Assembly (NCBI GenBank): GCA_001797335.1
Contig: MGPE01000011.1
Span: 607-64,606, forward strand
DNA: 64,000 nucleotides
Source: Deltaproteobacteria bacterium GWA2_38_16
Lineage (GTDB): Bacteria; Bdellovibrionota; JACOXK01; 2-02-FULL-40-11
Direction of reading: 5' to 3'
In this document: positions 18,319-26,212 of the stretch, piece by piece
Position numbering within the stretch: position 1 is the first letter of the stretch
Layout of the letters: each line of letters starts with the position of its first letter
Notes under the pieces: model-generated
The model's database searches: none
Told to the model about the DNA's origin: nothing
The model's input: the letters and a program-made list of their open reading frames with translations, nothing else
Program-made: the position numbers and the translations under genes

Positions 18319-18701
18319 GCCTTCTTCTCTTCTCACATTGCTCTTCTATTAAAGTAGGGAAAGTAGAAAAAGAGAAGGCCTTATCGGGAACCTCCTCCCC
18401 AAGTTATGAAGAGCTGTGGCAAGCCGCCTATCAAGTTTCTTTAAAGTATCCTCTACGTGACTTCTCCAAAGAAGAGGGAGCCATAGAATCCGATTGGATC
18501 ACAGAAGGAGAATTTACGCGATATCGGTTTTTTATTTCCATTGATTCAGAATCCACTCCCATAGGATTTGATATTGATGTTCAAAGTCAAAGACGAAAAA
18601 CATCCACCTTCCGATGGCAATGGGTGGAGCCCTCGTTAGATAAATCTGAAAATCTTAAAAACTCCATTCATGAGCATCTCAAAAAAATTAGAGCTACCTA
18701 A
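18288..18701 (+). CDS. Predicted small lipoprotein in the efflux operon
   Basis: The protein has 137 residues. The N-terminus MAKKIFIAVISLLLFSHCSS resembles a lipoprotein signal with Cys18, although His before the Cys departs from the usual lipobox. The mature domain has aromatic-rich strands (YRFFISIDS and STFRWQWVEP). No family is recognised. The start lies 31 bases inside the RND gene and the end overlaps the CPBP gene by 32 bases, so it is part of the same transcript and could be an accessory periplasmic component. Confidence 0.65.
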   Translation: MAKKIFIAVISLLLFSHCSSIKVGKVEKEKALSGTSSPSYEELWQAAYQVSLKYPLRDFSKEEGAIESDWITEGEFTRYRFFISIDSESTPIGFDIDVQSQRRKTSTFRWQWVEPSLDKSENLKNSIHEHLKKIRAT

Positions 18702-19212
18702 ACTTATTTCTTTTTATGGGGCACTGTCTCTTATTGCCCTGCTTTGGATAAAATTTGCACACTTTGACATTGCTTTTTTTGGGTGGAAAGGATTACCAGA
18801 GTCCTACCTCATTGCCTTTTCCCTATTTGCATTATCACAAGGAGCAAGTCATAAAACCAGCTGGGCTGAACAATTAGAAAAACTTTTCGCCTCGCTTCTT
18901 ACTCCGCTTCCTTTGTCACTCATCTTTGGAATTTCTCTTTTCAGTAGTATTGGAGAAGAGCTTCTTTTCCGAGGGGCCATTCAAAATCAATTTGGACTTG
19001 TCGCTGCCAGTATTCTTTTTGGACTCGTTCATTTTCCGATGACAAAACTCATGATTCCTTGGACAGTGATGGCTATGTTTATGGGATTCGTACTGGGAGG
19101 ACTCTATATTTACTCTGGCAACCTCCTAGCCCCCATCATGCTTCACTTCCTGATTAATTTTTTAAACCTCTGGGCCCTCGATCAAAAATATGGGCAAAAA
19201 TCTGACCTGTAA
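18670..19212 (+). CDS. CPBP family intramembrane glutamic protease
   Basis: The protein has 180 residues and several membrane segments. It carries the CPBP/Abi motifs: motif 1 EELLFRG (the EExxxR catalytic pair), motif 2 ILFGLVHFP with the conserved His, and the terminal APIMLHFLINF. These enzymes are homologues of the Rce1 CAAX protease, and bacterial members process or degrade membrane peptides. The substrate is unknown. It is the last gene of the partner-switching/efflux array. No hairpin terminator is visible after it. Confidence 0.88.
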   Translation: MSISKKLELPKLISFYGALSLIALLWIKFAHFDIAFFGWKGLPESYLIAFSLFALSQGASHKTSWAEQLEKLFASLLTPLPLSLIFGISLFSSIGEELLFRGAIQNQFGLVAASILFGLVHFPMTKLMIPWTVMAMFMGFVLGGLYIYSGNLLAPIMLHFLINFLNLWALDQKYGQKSDL

Positions 19213-19225
19213 ATACAAAAATACA

Positions 19226-19254
19226 TTGCTTATCAAAGCAGCTTAAGTTAAATA
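19226..19254 (+). promoter_or_regulatory. Weak candidate promoter of the Cys-rich exported protein gene
   Basis: TTGCTT, 17 bases and TAAATA lie about 20 bases before the ATG at 19275, followed by a strong AGGAGG ribosome binding site. The -10 match is poor. Confidence 0.3.
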
Positions 19255-19274
19255 AGATTTTAGGAGGTATCGTT

Positions 19275-19652
19275 ATGAAAACTTTAGTTTTCTCAATCTT
19301 ATTTGGTCTTATATCTATGGTTGGATTGGCTGGGCATGATCCCAATATTACCGTTACCGTCGATGGAAAAACCTATGCCTGTTCTGAATCGGGCACTCCG
19401 ATCCCTTCCCCTACGAATTGCTCTGAGGCCACGGCTGTGTTTAAAAACAAAATAAATACCTGTTTTAAGAATCGCCCTTATTCTGATAAAGCAGATTTTT
19501 GTCTCTCAGCAGAATGGCCTAAATTTAAATCTACTGCTAATGATAAGCAGTGCATTTATTTTGCATCGGAAACTTGTTTCAGTATGTGCGCAGAAAATTA
19601 TAACTATTCCGACAAAGCAGACCATTGCAATAAGCTGTGCAACCTGGATTAG
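19275..19652 (+). CDS. Small exported Cys-rich protein of unknown function
   Basis: The protein has 125 residues. A Sec signal peptide (LVFSILFGLISMVGLAG) is followed by a mature part of about 105 residues with nine Cys, suggesting disulfides in the periplasm or outside the cell. It contains an internal duplication: RPYSDKADFC and YNYSDKADHC sit about 43 residues apart, each preceded by a Cys 10-12 residues earlier. No family is recognised. An AGGAGG site stands 8 bases before the ATG. The next gene begins directly after its stop. Confidence 0.75.
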   Translation: MKTLVFSILFGLISMVGLAGHDPNITVTVDGKTYACSESGTPIPSPTNCSEATAVFKNKINTCFKNRPYSDKADFCLSAEWPKFKSTANDKQCIYFASETCFSMCAENYNYSDKADHCNKLCNLD

Positions 19653-20744
19653 TTGATTGTAAAAAGAAGACAGTTGGCAGTTCTTCTTCTATGGGGGCTT
19701 TTTTTTTCTACCTCCCAGCCTCTCTATGGTTTTTTCTATCATTTTTCAGAGGATCCCAACAATGCGTATCAATGGAATAGACAAAACCTGGATAATGGAA
19801 AAATCGACACCGGGGATTGGTATGAGTGGTGGTTTTATAAAGTTAATGATCCCAAAACAGGAGATGCTTTCTTCTTTTGCTATGGGGTTGTAAATCCCTG
19901 GGACAAAGATGGAACCTCTGCCCATTCTCGTGCATTTGTAACTTTTGGTGATTTTAAAAAAAAAATAATCTTATCCTCCACACATCCCATCTCTCAATTT
20001 AACGCAAGCTATGACTCCGCATTTATTCAAGTAGGCAATCATACGTCCGACGGAAACCATCTTGAAGCCCAATTTAATGACCAAGGGCACACCGTCCAAT
20101 GGAATTTAGAGATTCAAAAGAAAATAAGTTGGAATGCCATGGGATGGGGGATGGACCATCCCTCTCTTTTTAATATCTATTGGTATCCAGCACAAATGGA
20201 TGCAGACATCTCGGGGACCTTAATTATTGATGGAAAAGAATATTTTTTTGAAAAAGCAGATGGCTATCAAGACCGAAACTGGGGAAGAACGTTTCCAAAA
20301 TGGTGGTTTTGGATATCTGCAAATTCATTTCTAGAAAATCCCCAAAGTTCATTTGTAGGAGGTGGAGGAGATGCTCAAATTTCATATGGAGTACCCGTTC
20401 CCACAGCCATTCTCTTGGCCTTACATCACGAAGGTGAACTCTATGAATTTCGTTCGTCTGAACCACACTATTTTTTTGAATGGAAAATAAATTTAGGTCA
20501 CTGGGAACTCACCGCAACCAACTTAGATTACCGTCTAAAAGTATTGGCATCTGCCGATAGTAGCCAATTCATGGACATACAGTTTCCCACCCCTACCGGC
20601 GAAATATTTCATGATTATGAAACCCTGAACGGCCAACTTCATATTGAGCTCTATAAGAATAAATCCTGGCTTGGTTGGGAAAAAATAGTAGATTTATCAA
20701 CGAAAAACACAGCCGGCCTTGAATATGGCCAAGATCACCCTTAA
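19653..20744 (+). CDS. Exported tocopherol cyclase-like protein
   Basis: The protein has 363 residues using a TTG start placed directly after the upstream stop. A later TTG at 19674 is also possible, and no ATG fits. A hydrophobic signal (LAVLLLWGLFFSTSQPLYG) suggests export. The core matches the tocopherol cyclase/lipocalin-like family: GDWYEWWFYKV near the N-terminus and DRNWGRTFPKWWFWISANSF, which corresponds to the KNWG..FP..WFW signature of VTE1. Plant and cyanobacterial members close the chromanol ring of tocopherol, but many bacterial members are uncharacterised. No other prenylquinone gene is nearby, so the substrate is unknown. The stop overlaps the convergent rsmB stop. Confidence 0.75.
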   Translation: MIVKRRQLAVLLLWGLFFSTSQPLYGFFYHFSEDPNNAYQWNRQNLDNGKIDTGDWYEWWFYKVNDPKTGDAFFFCYGVVNPWDKDGTSAHSRAFVTFGDFKKKIILSSTHPISQFNASYDSAFIQVGNHTSDGNHLEAQFNDQGHTVQWNLEIQKKISWNAMGWGMDHPSLFNIYWYPAQMDADISGTLIIDGKEYFFEKADGYQDRNWGRTFPKWWFWISANSFLENPQSSFVGGGGDAQISYGVPVPTAILLALHHEGELYEFRSSEPHYFFEWKINLGHWELTATNLDYRLKVLASADSSQFMDIQFPTPTGEIFHDYETLNGQLHIELYKNKSWLGWEKIVDLSTKNTAGLEYGQDHP

Positions 20745-22039
20745 GATTTAATAAGCACAGCCGCAAAAAAACCATCCGTACCATGAAGGTGGGGATAGAG
20801 TCTTAAATAAGAGTCTTTCATAGATATAGGCATAGGCAACACAATCCCCTGCTTTTGAAGAATAGCAGATGCAGGTTCTACATGAAATTCCGAATGTTTT
20901 TTTAAAAAAGAGGCAATAATTTCTTCATTTTCTTCTGGCAGTAAAGAACACGTTGAATAAACAAATCGTCCGCCTGCTTTTACAAACATGGAATACTGAG
21001 ACAAAATGGCACTTTGTTGCATCGTTAACTCTCGAATACGCGCATAGGTAAGCCTAAGCGTTACATCTGGATTTCGTCGAAGTGTCCCCATCCCTGAACA
21101 CGGAGCATCTACGAGAACCACATCAAACATATTTTTTAACTGTCTAATCCCTTTTAAAGATTTCCCTGATAAAAATCGAGTGCGGATATTGGAAACCCCG
21201 GCCCGAACGGTTCTGGGTTTTAATTCCTTCAGTCGATATTCGGATGTATCAGATGCATAAATCATCCCTTTATTATGCATGAGCGTTGCCAAATGAAGTG
21301 TTTTTCCCCCTCCACCGGCACAGGCATCCAATACTTTTTGCCCAGGTCTTACTTCAGTCAAATAAGAAATCAATTGGCTTCCCTCGTCTTGCACTTCAAA
21401 AAGCCCTTTTTGAAATAATTGGCTTTTAAAAACATGGGTTTTATTCTTAAATAATAATCCCACTGGGCTAAAATGCGTTTCTTGTGTTTCCCAGCCCTCA
21501 GCCGTGCGAAATCGTTTTTTTAACTCAGCTCTTGTTATTTTAAGTGTATTGGTTCGAACAAAAAGAGGTGCCGGCTCTTGCAAAGAGCGACAAAGCGATT
21601 CCATATCTGCCATAGAAAAAAAAGTTGCCCATTTTTGCAATACCCACATTGGAATCGAATATTGAAGAGAGAGCCTAGACAGAGGGTCTTTAGAAGAAAG
21701 AAAAAATTTTGCCTTTTCCAAAGCCTTTTTCACCTCTCTAATCTCTTGCGCTTCTAAGGGAAGCTGATGTTTCCCCTCTTTATCTTGATAGGCGAGATAC
21801 AGATAGACCATCGTACGAATGGGATAATCGTTATCGCAAAAATTTTGGGCACATTCTAAAAAGGAGCGATGGCGAAGCATTCCATAAACCGTCTCCGCTA
21901 CAAAAGCACGATCTTGATTTTTCAAGGTGTGGTGATGCCTAAAAAACTGACTCATCAAGCGATCGGCTGGATGATACGAATCAAGAATGATTTCATAAAG
22001 CTCAGCCGATGCCTGAATGCAATAGTATTGAATACGCAT
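20741..22039 (-). CDS. rsmB: 16S rRNA (cytosine-C5) methyltransferase RsmB/RsmF family
   Basis: The protein has 432 residues from the ATG at 22039 (MRIQYYCIQ). An N-terminal NusB-like helical domain (NQDRAFVAETVYGMLRHR) precedes the methyltransferase domain. SAM binding is seen in VLDACAGGGGKTLHLA, and the two catalytic Cys are in DAPCSGMGT and YSTCSLLPEENEE. The presence of the NusB-like domain points to RsmB (C967 of 16S rRNA) rather than RsmF. It starts 4 bases after the flavoprotein gene. The last four bases overlap the stop of the convergent cyclase-like gene. Confidence 0.9.
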   Translation of the reverse strand: MRIQYYCIQASAELYEIILDSYHPADRLMSQFFRHHHTLKNQDRAFVAETVYGMLRHRSFLECAQNFCDNDYPIRTMVYLYLAYQDKEGKHQLPLEAQEIREVKKALEKAKFFLSSKDPLSRLSLQYSIPMWVLQKWATFFSMADMESLCRSLQEPAPLFVRTNTLKITRAELKKRFRTAEGWETQETHFSPVGLLFKNKTHVFKSQLFQKGLFEVQDEGSQLISYLTEVRPGQKVLDACAGGGGKTLHLATLMHNKGMIYASDTSEYRLKELKPRTVRAGVSNIRTRFLSGKSLKGIRQLKNMFDVVLVDAPCSGMGTLRRNPDVTLRLTYARIRELTMQQSAILSQYSMFVKAGGRFVYSTCSLLPEENEEIIASFLKKHSEFHVEPASAILQKQGIVLPMPISMKDSYLRLYPHLHGTDGFFAAVLIKS

Positions 22040-22043
22040 AATT

Positions 22044-23234
22044 TTAAACCACTTGCCCTGCCGCCCAGCCACTAGACCAAGCCCATTGGAAGTTATATCC
22101 CCCGAGTTGCCCCGTAACATCTACCACTTCTCCAATAAAATAAAGCCCTTTTACTTTTTTAGCTTCCATTGTTTTTGAAGAAAGCTCATGGGTATCTACC
22201 CCACCTCGAGTTACTTCCGCTTTTTGGTACCCCACTGTATCCCATGGAGTTATTTGCCAGGCATGAATTTTTTTAGAAAATAGTTCCAGCCCTTTATCTT
22301 TAATCTCTTGAAGAGGCCTGTGAGAAAACCCCTCTTCTTTACATTGACCTTGACAAAAAAATTCTGAAAATCTCATAGGCCACATCTCAGAAAGAAGATT
22401 TTTTATTTCTAGGCGAGGCCTTAATTTTTTGTTTTTTAATAACCACTCATAAGAATTGAAAGCAGGCAAAAGATCCAACGTCACCACATCCCCTTTATTC
22501 CAATATAAAGACGCTTGAAGAGCCGCCGGGCCACTGACACCCTTATGCGTAAATAAAATATTTTCTCTAAAACTTTCTCCGTTACAAGAAACAATGCACT
22601 CCATAGAAACACCAGCAAGTTTTTCAAAAAAATTATTTTTTAAGGGGCCTAGCATAAAGCCATCGAGCGCTGGATGGGTTGGAATCATCTGTAGCCCAAA
22701 TTGTTTGGCAATTTTATACCCAAAACCACTGGCCCCCAGTTTTGGAATCGAAAGCCCCCCTGTGGCTATGACAAGAGAAGACGAGACGAAATCTCCTTGA
22801 GTTGTTTTGATTTCAAACTGCTCTTGATTTTTAGCAATGCCGCTAACGCTGCACCCTAGCCCCATTTCAACATGGGCTCTATCACACTCACGAATCAACA
22901 TCTGCACAATGTCTTTGGCCGTGTGATCACAAAAAAGCTGCCCCAGCTTTTTTTCATGAAATTTAATTTTATGCTTTTTAACCCATTCTATAAAGTCTTG
23001 AGGACTAAATCGAGAGAGAGCCGATGTACAAAAATGAGGATTATTGGAAACATACTGTTCACTCGTCACTTGCCTATTGGTAAAATTACATCGGCCACCC
23101 CCAGAAATGATGATTTTTGATCCAATTTTTTTTGCGTGATCGATGATAAGCGTGCGTCTACCTCGCTTGCCTGCCTGGATGGCACACATAAGCCCAGCCG
23201 CCCCACCCCCAATCACAATCACATCATAAAACAT
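22044..23234 (-). CDS. HI0933/YhiN family flavoprotein
   Basis: The protein has 396 residues from the ATG at 23234. A second ATG 12 bases earlier is equally possible, and neither has a clear ribosome binding site. The N-terminal FAD-binding fold is VIVIGGGAAGLMCAIQAG, followed by the family motif SGGGRCNFTN. Near the C-terminus are TRGGVDTHELSSKTMEAK and GLYFIGEVVDVTGQLGGYN. YhiN-like proteins are FAD-dependent oxidoreductases or tRNA-modification-related proteins whose exact reaction is not well established. It is the fourth gene of the five-gene minus-strand group that ends with rsmB. Confidence 0.9.
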   Translation of the reverse strand: MFYDVIVIGGGAAGLMCAIQAGKRGRRTLIIDHAKKIGSKIIISGGGRCNFTNRQVTSEQYVSNNPHFCTSALSRFSPQDFIEWVKKHKIKFHEKKLGQLFCDHTAKDIVQMLIRECDRAHVEMGLGCSVSGIAKNQEQFEIKTTQGDFVSSSLVIATGGLSIPKLGASGFGYKIAKQFGLQMIPTHPALDGFMLGPLKNNFFEKLAGVSMECIVSCNGESFRENILFTHKGVSGPAALQASLYWNKGDVVTLDLLPAFNSYEWLLKNKKLRPRLEIKNLLSEMWPMRFSEFFCQGQCKEEGFSHRPLQEIKDKGLELFSKKIHAWQITPWDTVGYQKAEVTRGGVDTHELSSKTMEAKKVKGLYFIGEVVDVTGQLGGYNFQWAWSSGWAAGQVV

Positions 23235-23260
23235 CAAACATACCAATTTTCGTCCAATTT

Positions 23261-24742
23261 TTAAAAAAGCAGTTTTATGTAATTTTTAAGGAAAGAAAAA
23301 AAGGCTTTCGCTTTTTTGAAGTAAGAAGGAGAGCCGATGATGTCAGCAAACGCTGTAGCCATTTCACCAGAACGCTCAGTATAGGGGAACCACCAAAAGG
23401 GTTTTAAAGAAATTCGATCAGAATTAATATGTTTTACTTGAACATATTCTAAAAGCCCTAATGCAGAATGAGTTCTTCCCAACCCACTTTTTTTATATCC
23501 ACCCCAGGGTGTTTCACAGAGCGCATGCGTATAGACACAATCGTTAATGGTAATCGTTCCGGCCTCAATTTTACGGGCGAGATTTATTCCTCGAGAGACG
23601 TCTTTTGTCCAAATAGAAGCACAGAGTCCGAAGGAAGAATCATTCGTTAAGCGAATAGCCTCTTCTTCGGAATCAACCATCATGATGGGTAAAAAAGGAC
23701 CAAACGTTTCTTCTTTCATGATCTTCATGTCTTGCGTTACATTTACAAGAACCGTCGGATAAAAATAATTTCCTTCTTGTCTTCCCCCCACTAAAATCTT
23801 TGCCCCACGCCTCACGGCTTCTTCTAACTGCAGCTCGTATCTTGTCATTTGGCTTAAAAGCGTAATGGCTCCAATGTCTTTTTTAAGTTTTAATTTTTCC
23901 GTTTCTGCTACTACTTTCTCTGTAAATGCTTGAACCACACTTCGTGCCACATACACGCGTTGAACCGATGCACACACCTGTCCAGCGTTACTAAATGCTC
24001 CCCACACAATTCCTTGAGCTGCTTTTTTAAGATCGGCATCGTGGCAAACAATAGCGGCATCTTTCCCACCCAATTCTAAAAGACACGGCGTCATATTTTT
24101 TGCCGCTTGTTCTAAGATTTTTTGACCCACTCCTGTAGATCCTGTAAAAGAAATTTTTTGAATCTGGGGGGAAGATACGATCAAAGAACCTATTTTCCCA
24201 TCCCCAAAAGAAACATTAAGTACTCCTTTAGGTAAATGTGCTAATTCTCCTATTTCTTTAATAATTTTTGCAACTGGAAATACTGCCTCTGAAACCTTTA
24301 AAATCACGGTATTGCCCACTAAGAGTGCCAAAACCACTTCTCCCATGGCTATAGAAAAGGGATAATTCCATGGACTTAAGATGGCCACCACTCCATAAGG
24401 ATCATAGGTTAAAAAACTTTTTTTATACTTTAAAAGATGAAGCGGAAGAGATTTGTCTTTTAAAATAGAAGGCGCTTTTTTAACAAAATAAGGAATAAAA
24501 TCTAAAACCGGAATCACTTCTGCCGTTAACGCTTCTACTCTAGGTTTTCCACACGTTTTAGAAATAATCTCAGAAATCTCTTCTTTTTTTTGATAAACAA
24601 TATCTCGAATGGCCAATAAATATTTTCCCCGTTCTTTCAGCGAAAGATTTTTCCAAGATTGAAATGCATTTTGAGCTTCTGTTAAGAGATAAGAAATCCG
24701 CGCTTCATCGTCGATTGTAAATGTATTGTCAGGAGTTTCCAA
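23261..24742 (-). CDS. NAD(P)-dependent aldehyde dehydrogenase with C-terminal hydrophobic tail
   Basis: The protein has 493 residues. It has the aldehyde dehydrogenase motifs: cofactor-binding [11 protein letters not shown], the general base Glu in LLELGGKD, the catalytic Cys in NAGQVCAS, and [10 protein letters not shown]. The final 30 residues (ending [14 protein letters not shown]) are hydrophobic and basic, resembling the membrane-anchoring tails of some fatty aldehyde dehydrogenases. The substrate is not predictable. The start overlaps the aspartokinase gene by 14 bases. It could in principle act on aspartate semialdehyde-related intermediates, but nothing in the sequence shows that. 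Confidence 0.9.
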   Translation of the reverse strand: METPDNTFTIDDEARISYLLTEAQNAFQSWKNLSLKERGKYLLAIRDIVYQKKEEISEIISKTCGKPRVEALTAEVIPVLDFIPYFVKKAPSILKDKSLPLHLLKYKKSFLTYDPYGVVAILSPWNYPFSIAMGEVVLALLVGNTVILKVSEAVFPVAKIIKEIGELAHLPKGVLNVSFGDGKIGSLIVSSPQIQKISFTGSTGVGQKILEQAAKNMTPCLLELGGKDAAIVCHDADLKKAAQGIVWGAFSNAGQVCASVQRVYVARSVVQAFTEKVVAETEKLKLKKDIGAITLLSQMTRYELQLEEAVRRGAKILVGGRQEGNYFYPTVLVNVTQDMKIMKEETFGPFLPIMMVDSEEEAIRLTNDSSFGLCASIWTKDVSRGINLARKIEAGTITINDCVYTHALCETPWGGYKKSGLGRTHSALGLLEYVQVKHINSDRISLKPFWWFPYTERSGEMATAFADIIGSPSYFKKAKAFFSFLKNYIKLLF

Positions 24743-25460
24743 TGTAAGTTCCTAGGGAATCATCAAAACTAGAGGCAATATAGAGAGGCAGTGCATGTTT
24801 TTGGGCAAATCGCACGGCATCTGCATGCAAGAGCTTTGCTCCTTGTTCGGCCATCTCAAGCACTGCTTCGTAACGACAGGTTTTCATCTTTTGTGCATGG
24901 GGGTATTGTTTTGGGTCTTGGGTATAAACCCCATCCACATCTTTATAAAATTCACATTGATCGGCTTTAAGTTCCACCGCCAATGCTACGGCCGTAATAT
25001 CAGAGCCCCCTCTTCCTAAAGTCGTCACTTCTTTTTCTATACTCACCCCTTGAAAACCGGCCACAATAACAATTTTCCCTCGGGCTAATTCTTCTTTAAT
25101 TCGAGTAGCCCTAATTTCTAAAATCTTAGCCTCCGTATGAGAGGTGTCTGTTACAATTCCACTTTGAGATCCCGTAAAAGAAATAGAACATTGACCCAAA
25201 TGATGAAGTGCCATCGATAAAAGAGACATCGATACTCTTTCACCAGAAGATAAGAGCATATCGAGCTCTCGTTTATGAGGATGAGGGGTAATTTCGGTGG
25301 CAAGTTTTAAAAGATCATCGGTAGTTTTTCCCATGGCAGAAACAACCACCACCAAATCATTTCCCTCTTTTTTGGTTTGAGAAATTCGCCGAGCAACAGC
25401 TTGAATACATTCGATCGTCGCCAGTGAACTCCCTCCATATTTTTGAACAATGAGTGCCAT
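24729..25460 (-). CDS. Aspartokinase catalytic domain without ACT regulatory domain
   Basis: The protein has 243 residues. The amino acid kinase fold is complete: [11 protein letters not shown] at the N-terminus (KxGGSS phosphate-binding motif), [55 protein letters not shown] and VDGVYTQDP. Normal aspartokinases are about 400-450 residues with two C-terminal ACT domains that bind Lys or Thr. Here the frame ends soon after the kinase domain, and the ALDH gene starts at once, leaving no ACT remnant. It is probably active but not feedback-controlled in the usual way, or it serves a specialised pathway. Confidence 0.88.
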   Translation of the reverse strand: MALIVQKYGGSSLATIECIQAVARRISQTKKEGNDLVVVVSAMGKTTDDLLKLATEITPHPHKRELDMLLSSGERVSMSLLSMALHHLGQCSISFTGSQSGIVTDTSHTEAKILEIRATRIKEELARGKIVIVAGFQGVSIEKEVTTLGRGGSDITAVALAVELKADQCEFYKDVDGVYTQDPKQYPHAQKMKTCRYEAVLEMAEQGAKLLHADAVRFAQKHALPLYIASSFDDSLGTYIGNS

Positions 25461-25465
25461 CGCTA

Positions 25466-25888
25466 TTAGGGTAATATCACACTGGCAGAGGTTTTGTAAA
25501 ATTTAGATAAAAACCACCCTGAAAGACCATAAGATACAAAACTGGATACAATTCCTGCCGCCGTATAAAGCTCTGGGGTACTGAGCGTAATATAAAACCA
25601 AAGTTCAGGAATAACGCCGGCTTGAATAAATAAAAGAAGAGAAACAAAAATCGCATAGCGCCCTTCTTTTCCTCGCCGCCGATCAATAATCAAAAGATAA
25701 AGGATCACTAAAATAAAAGCTTCAAGCCCTTTGAGGCTGGCCAGTTGATAAATGGCTGCATCATTGAGCCTAGCCGGGGGGACCATTTTAAAAATTTTTT
25801 GAAATGAAGAATACGAAAACACGGGCACTCCAAAAAAAATAAGAAACGTCACTAAAAGCGCTCCCACAGCTTTAAAAAAACGTGCCAT
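25466..25888 (-). CDS. Small integral membrane protein of unknown function
   Basis: The protein has 140 residues with about four hydrophobic segments ([41 protein letters not shown] and [16 protein letters not shown]). No family is recognised. It is the first gene of the minus-strand group leading to aspartokinase, 5 bases upstream of that start. A candidate promoter lies just before its ATG. Confidence 0.7.
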   Translation of the reverse strand: MARFFKAVGALLVTFLIFFGVPVFSYSSFQKIFKMVPPARLNDAAIYQLASLKGLEAFILVILYLLIIDRRRGKEGRYAIFVSLLLFIQAGVIPELWFYITLSTPELYTAAGIVSSFVSYGLSGWFLSKFYKTSASVILP

Positions 25889-25899
25889 ATATGCCTAAA

Positions 25900-25928
25900 A
25901 ACATAGAAGATTTCAAATATAGAAGCAA
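25900..25928 (-). promoter_or_regulatory. Candidate promoter for the minus-strand group ending in rsmB
   Basis: On the minus strand TTGCTT, 17 bases and TATGTT end 11 bases before the ATG at 25888. The leader would be very short. It faces away from the regulator gene at 25982, whose operator-like palindrome is about 40 bases away. Confidence 0.4.
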
Positions 25929-25945
25929 GATAATTGAGCGAACCA

Positions 25946-25974
25946 TTGACAATACATGTAGTGTCATATATGAC
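25946..25974 (+). promoter_or_regulatory. Promoter with overlapping palindromic operator upstream of the RHH gene
   Basis: A perfect TTGACA at 25946-25951 is followed by a candidate -10 (TATATG at 25967, spacer 15; or TATGAC at 25969, spacer 17). Covering the -10 is a perfect 12-base palindrome, GTCATATATGAC (25963-25974), and in the spacer is an 8-base palindrome, TACATGTA (25953-25960). Their position suits repression by the ribbon-helix-helix protein encoded 8 bases downstream. Confidence 0.55.
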
Positions 25975-25981
25975 TGTGGCT

Positions 25982-26194
25982 ATGGGACGCAAAAAAATAT
26001 CCACCACTGTGTATATCACAGAAGAACAAAACGAAAAATTAAAGCTGTTGCATTCCAAGACAAAGGTTCCGATAGCTGAATATATTAGACAGGGGATTGA
26101 TCTGATCTTAAAATTACAAAGAGAGCATATTCCTGGCCAAATGTCCTTAGATGAAGACCAATTTGGCGAGAGTTCACCGACACCTTCTCTGTAA
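25982..26194 (+). CDS. Ribbon-helix-helix (CopG/Arc-type) DNA-binding protein
   Basis: The protein has 70 residues from the ATG at 25982 (MGRKKISTTVYITEEQ). Earlier ATGs at 25934 and 25970 would lie inside the promoter. The ribbon strand KISTTVYIT is followed by two helices (EEQNEKLKLLHSKTKV and PIAEYIRQGIDLIL), the classic RHH plan that binds DNA as a dimer. There is no ribosome binding site. Given the promoter position, the transcript may be nearly leaderless. It lies 18 bases before lepA and could autoregulate the lepA-carB array. No toxin partner is adjacent. Confidence 0.82.
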   Translation: MGRKKISTTVYITEEQNEKLKLLHSKTKVPIAEYIRQGIDLILKLQREHIPGQMSLDEDQFGESSPTPSL

Positions 26195-26212
26195 TCTGAT
26201 ATCACCCCCTTT

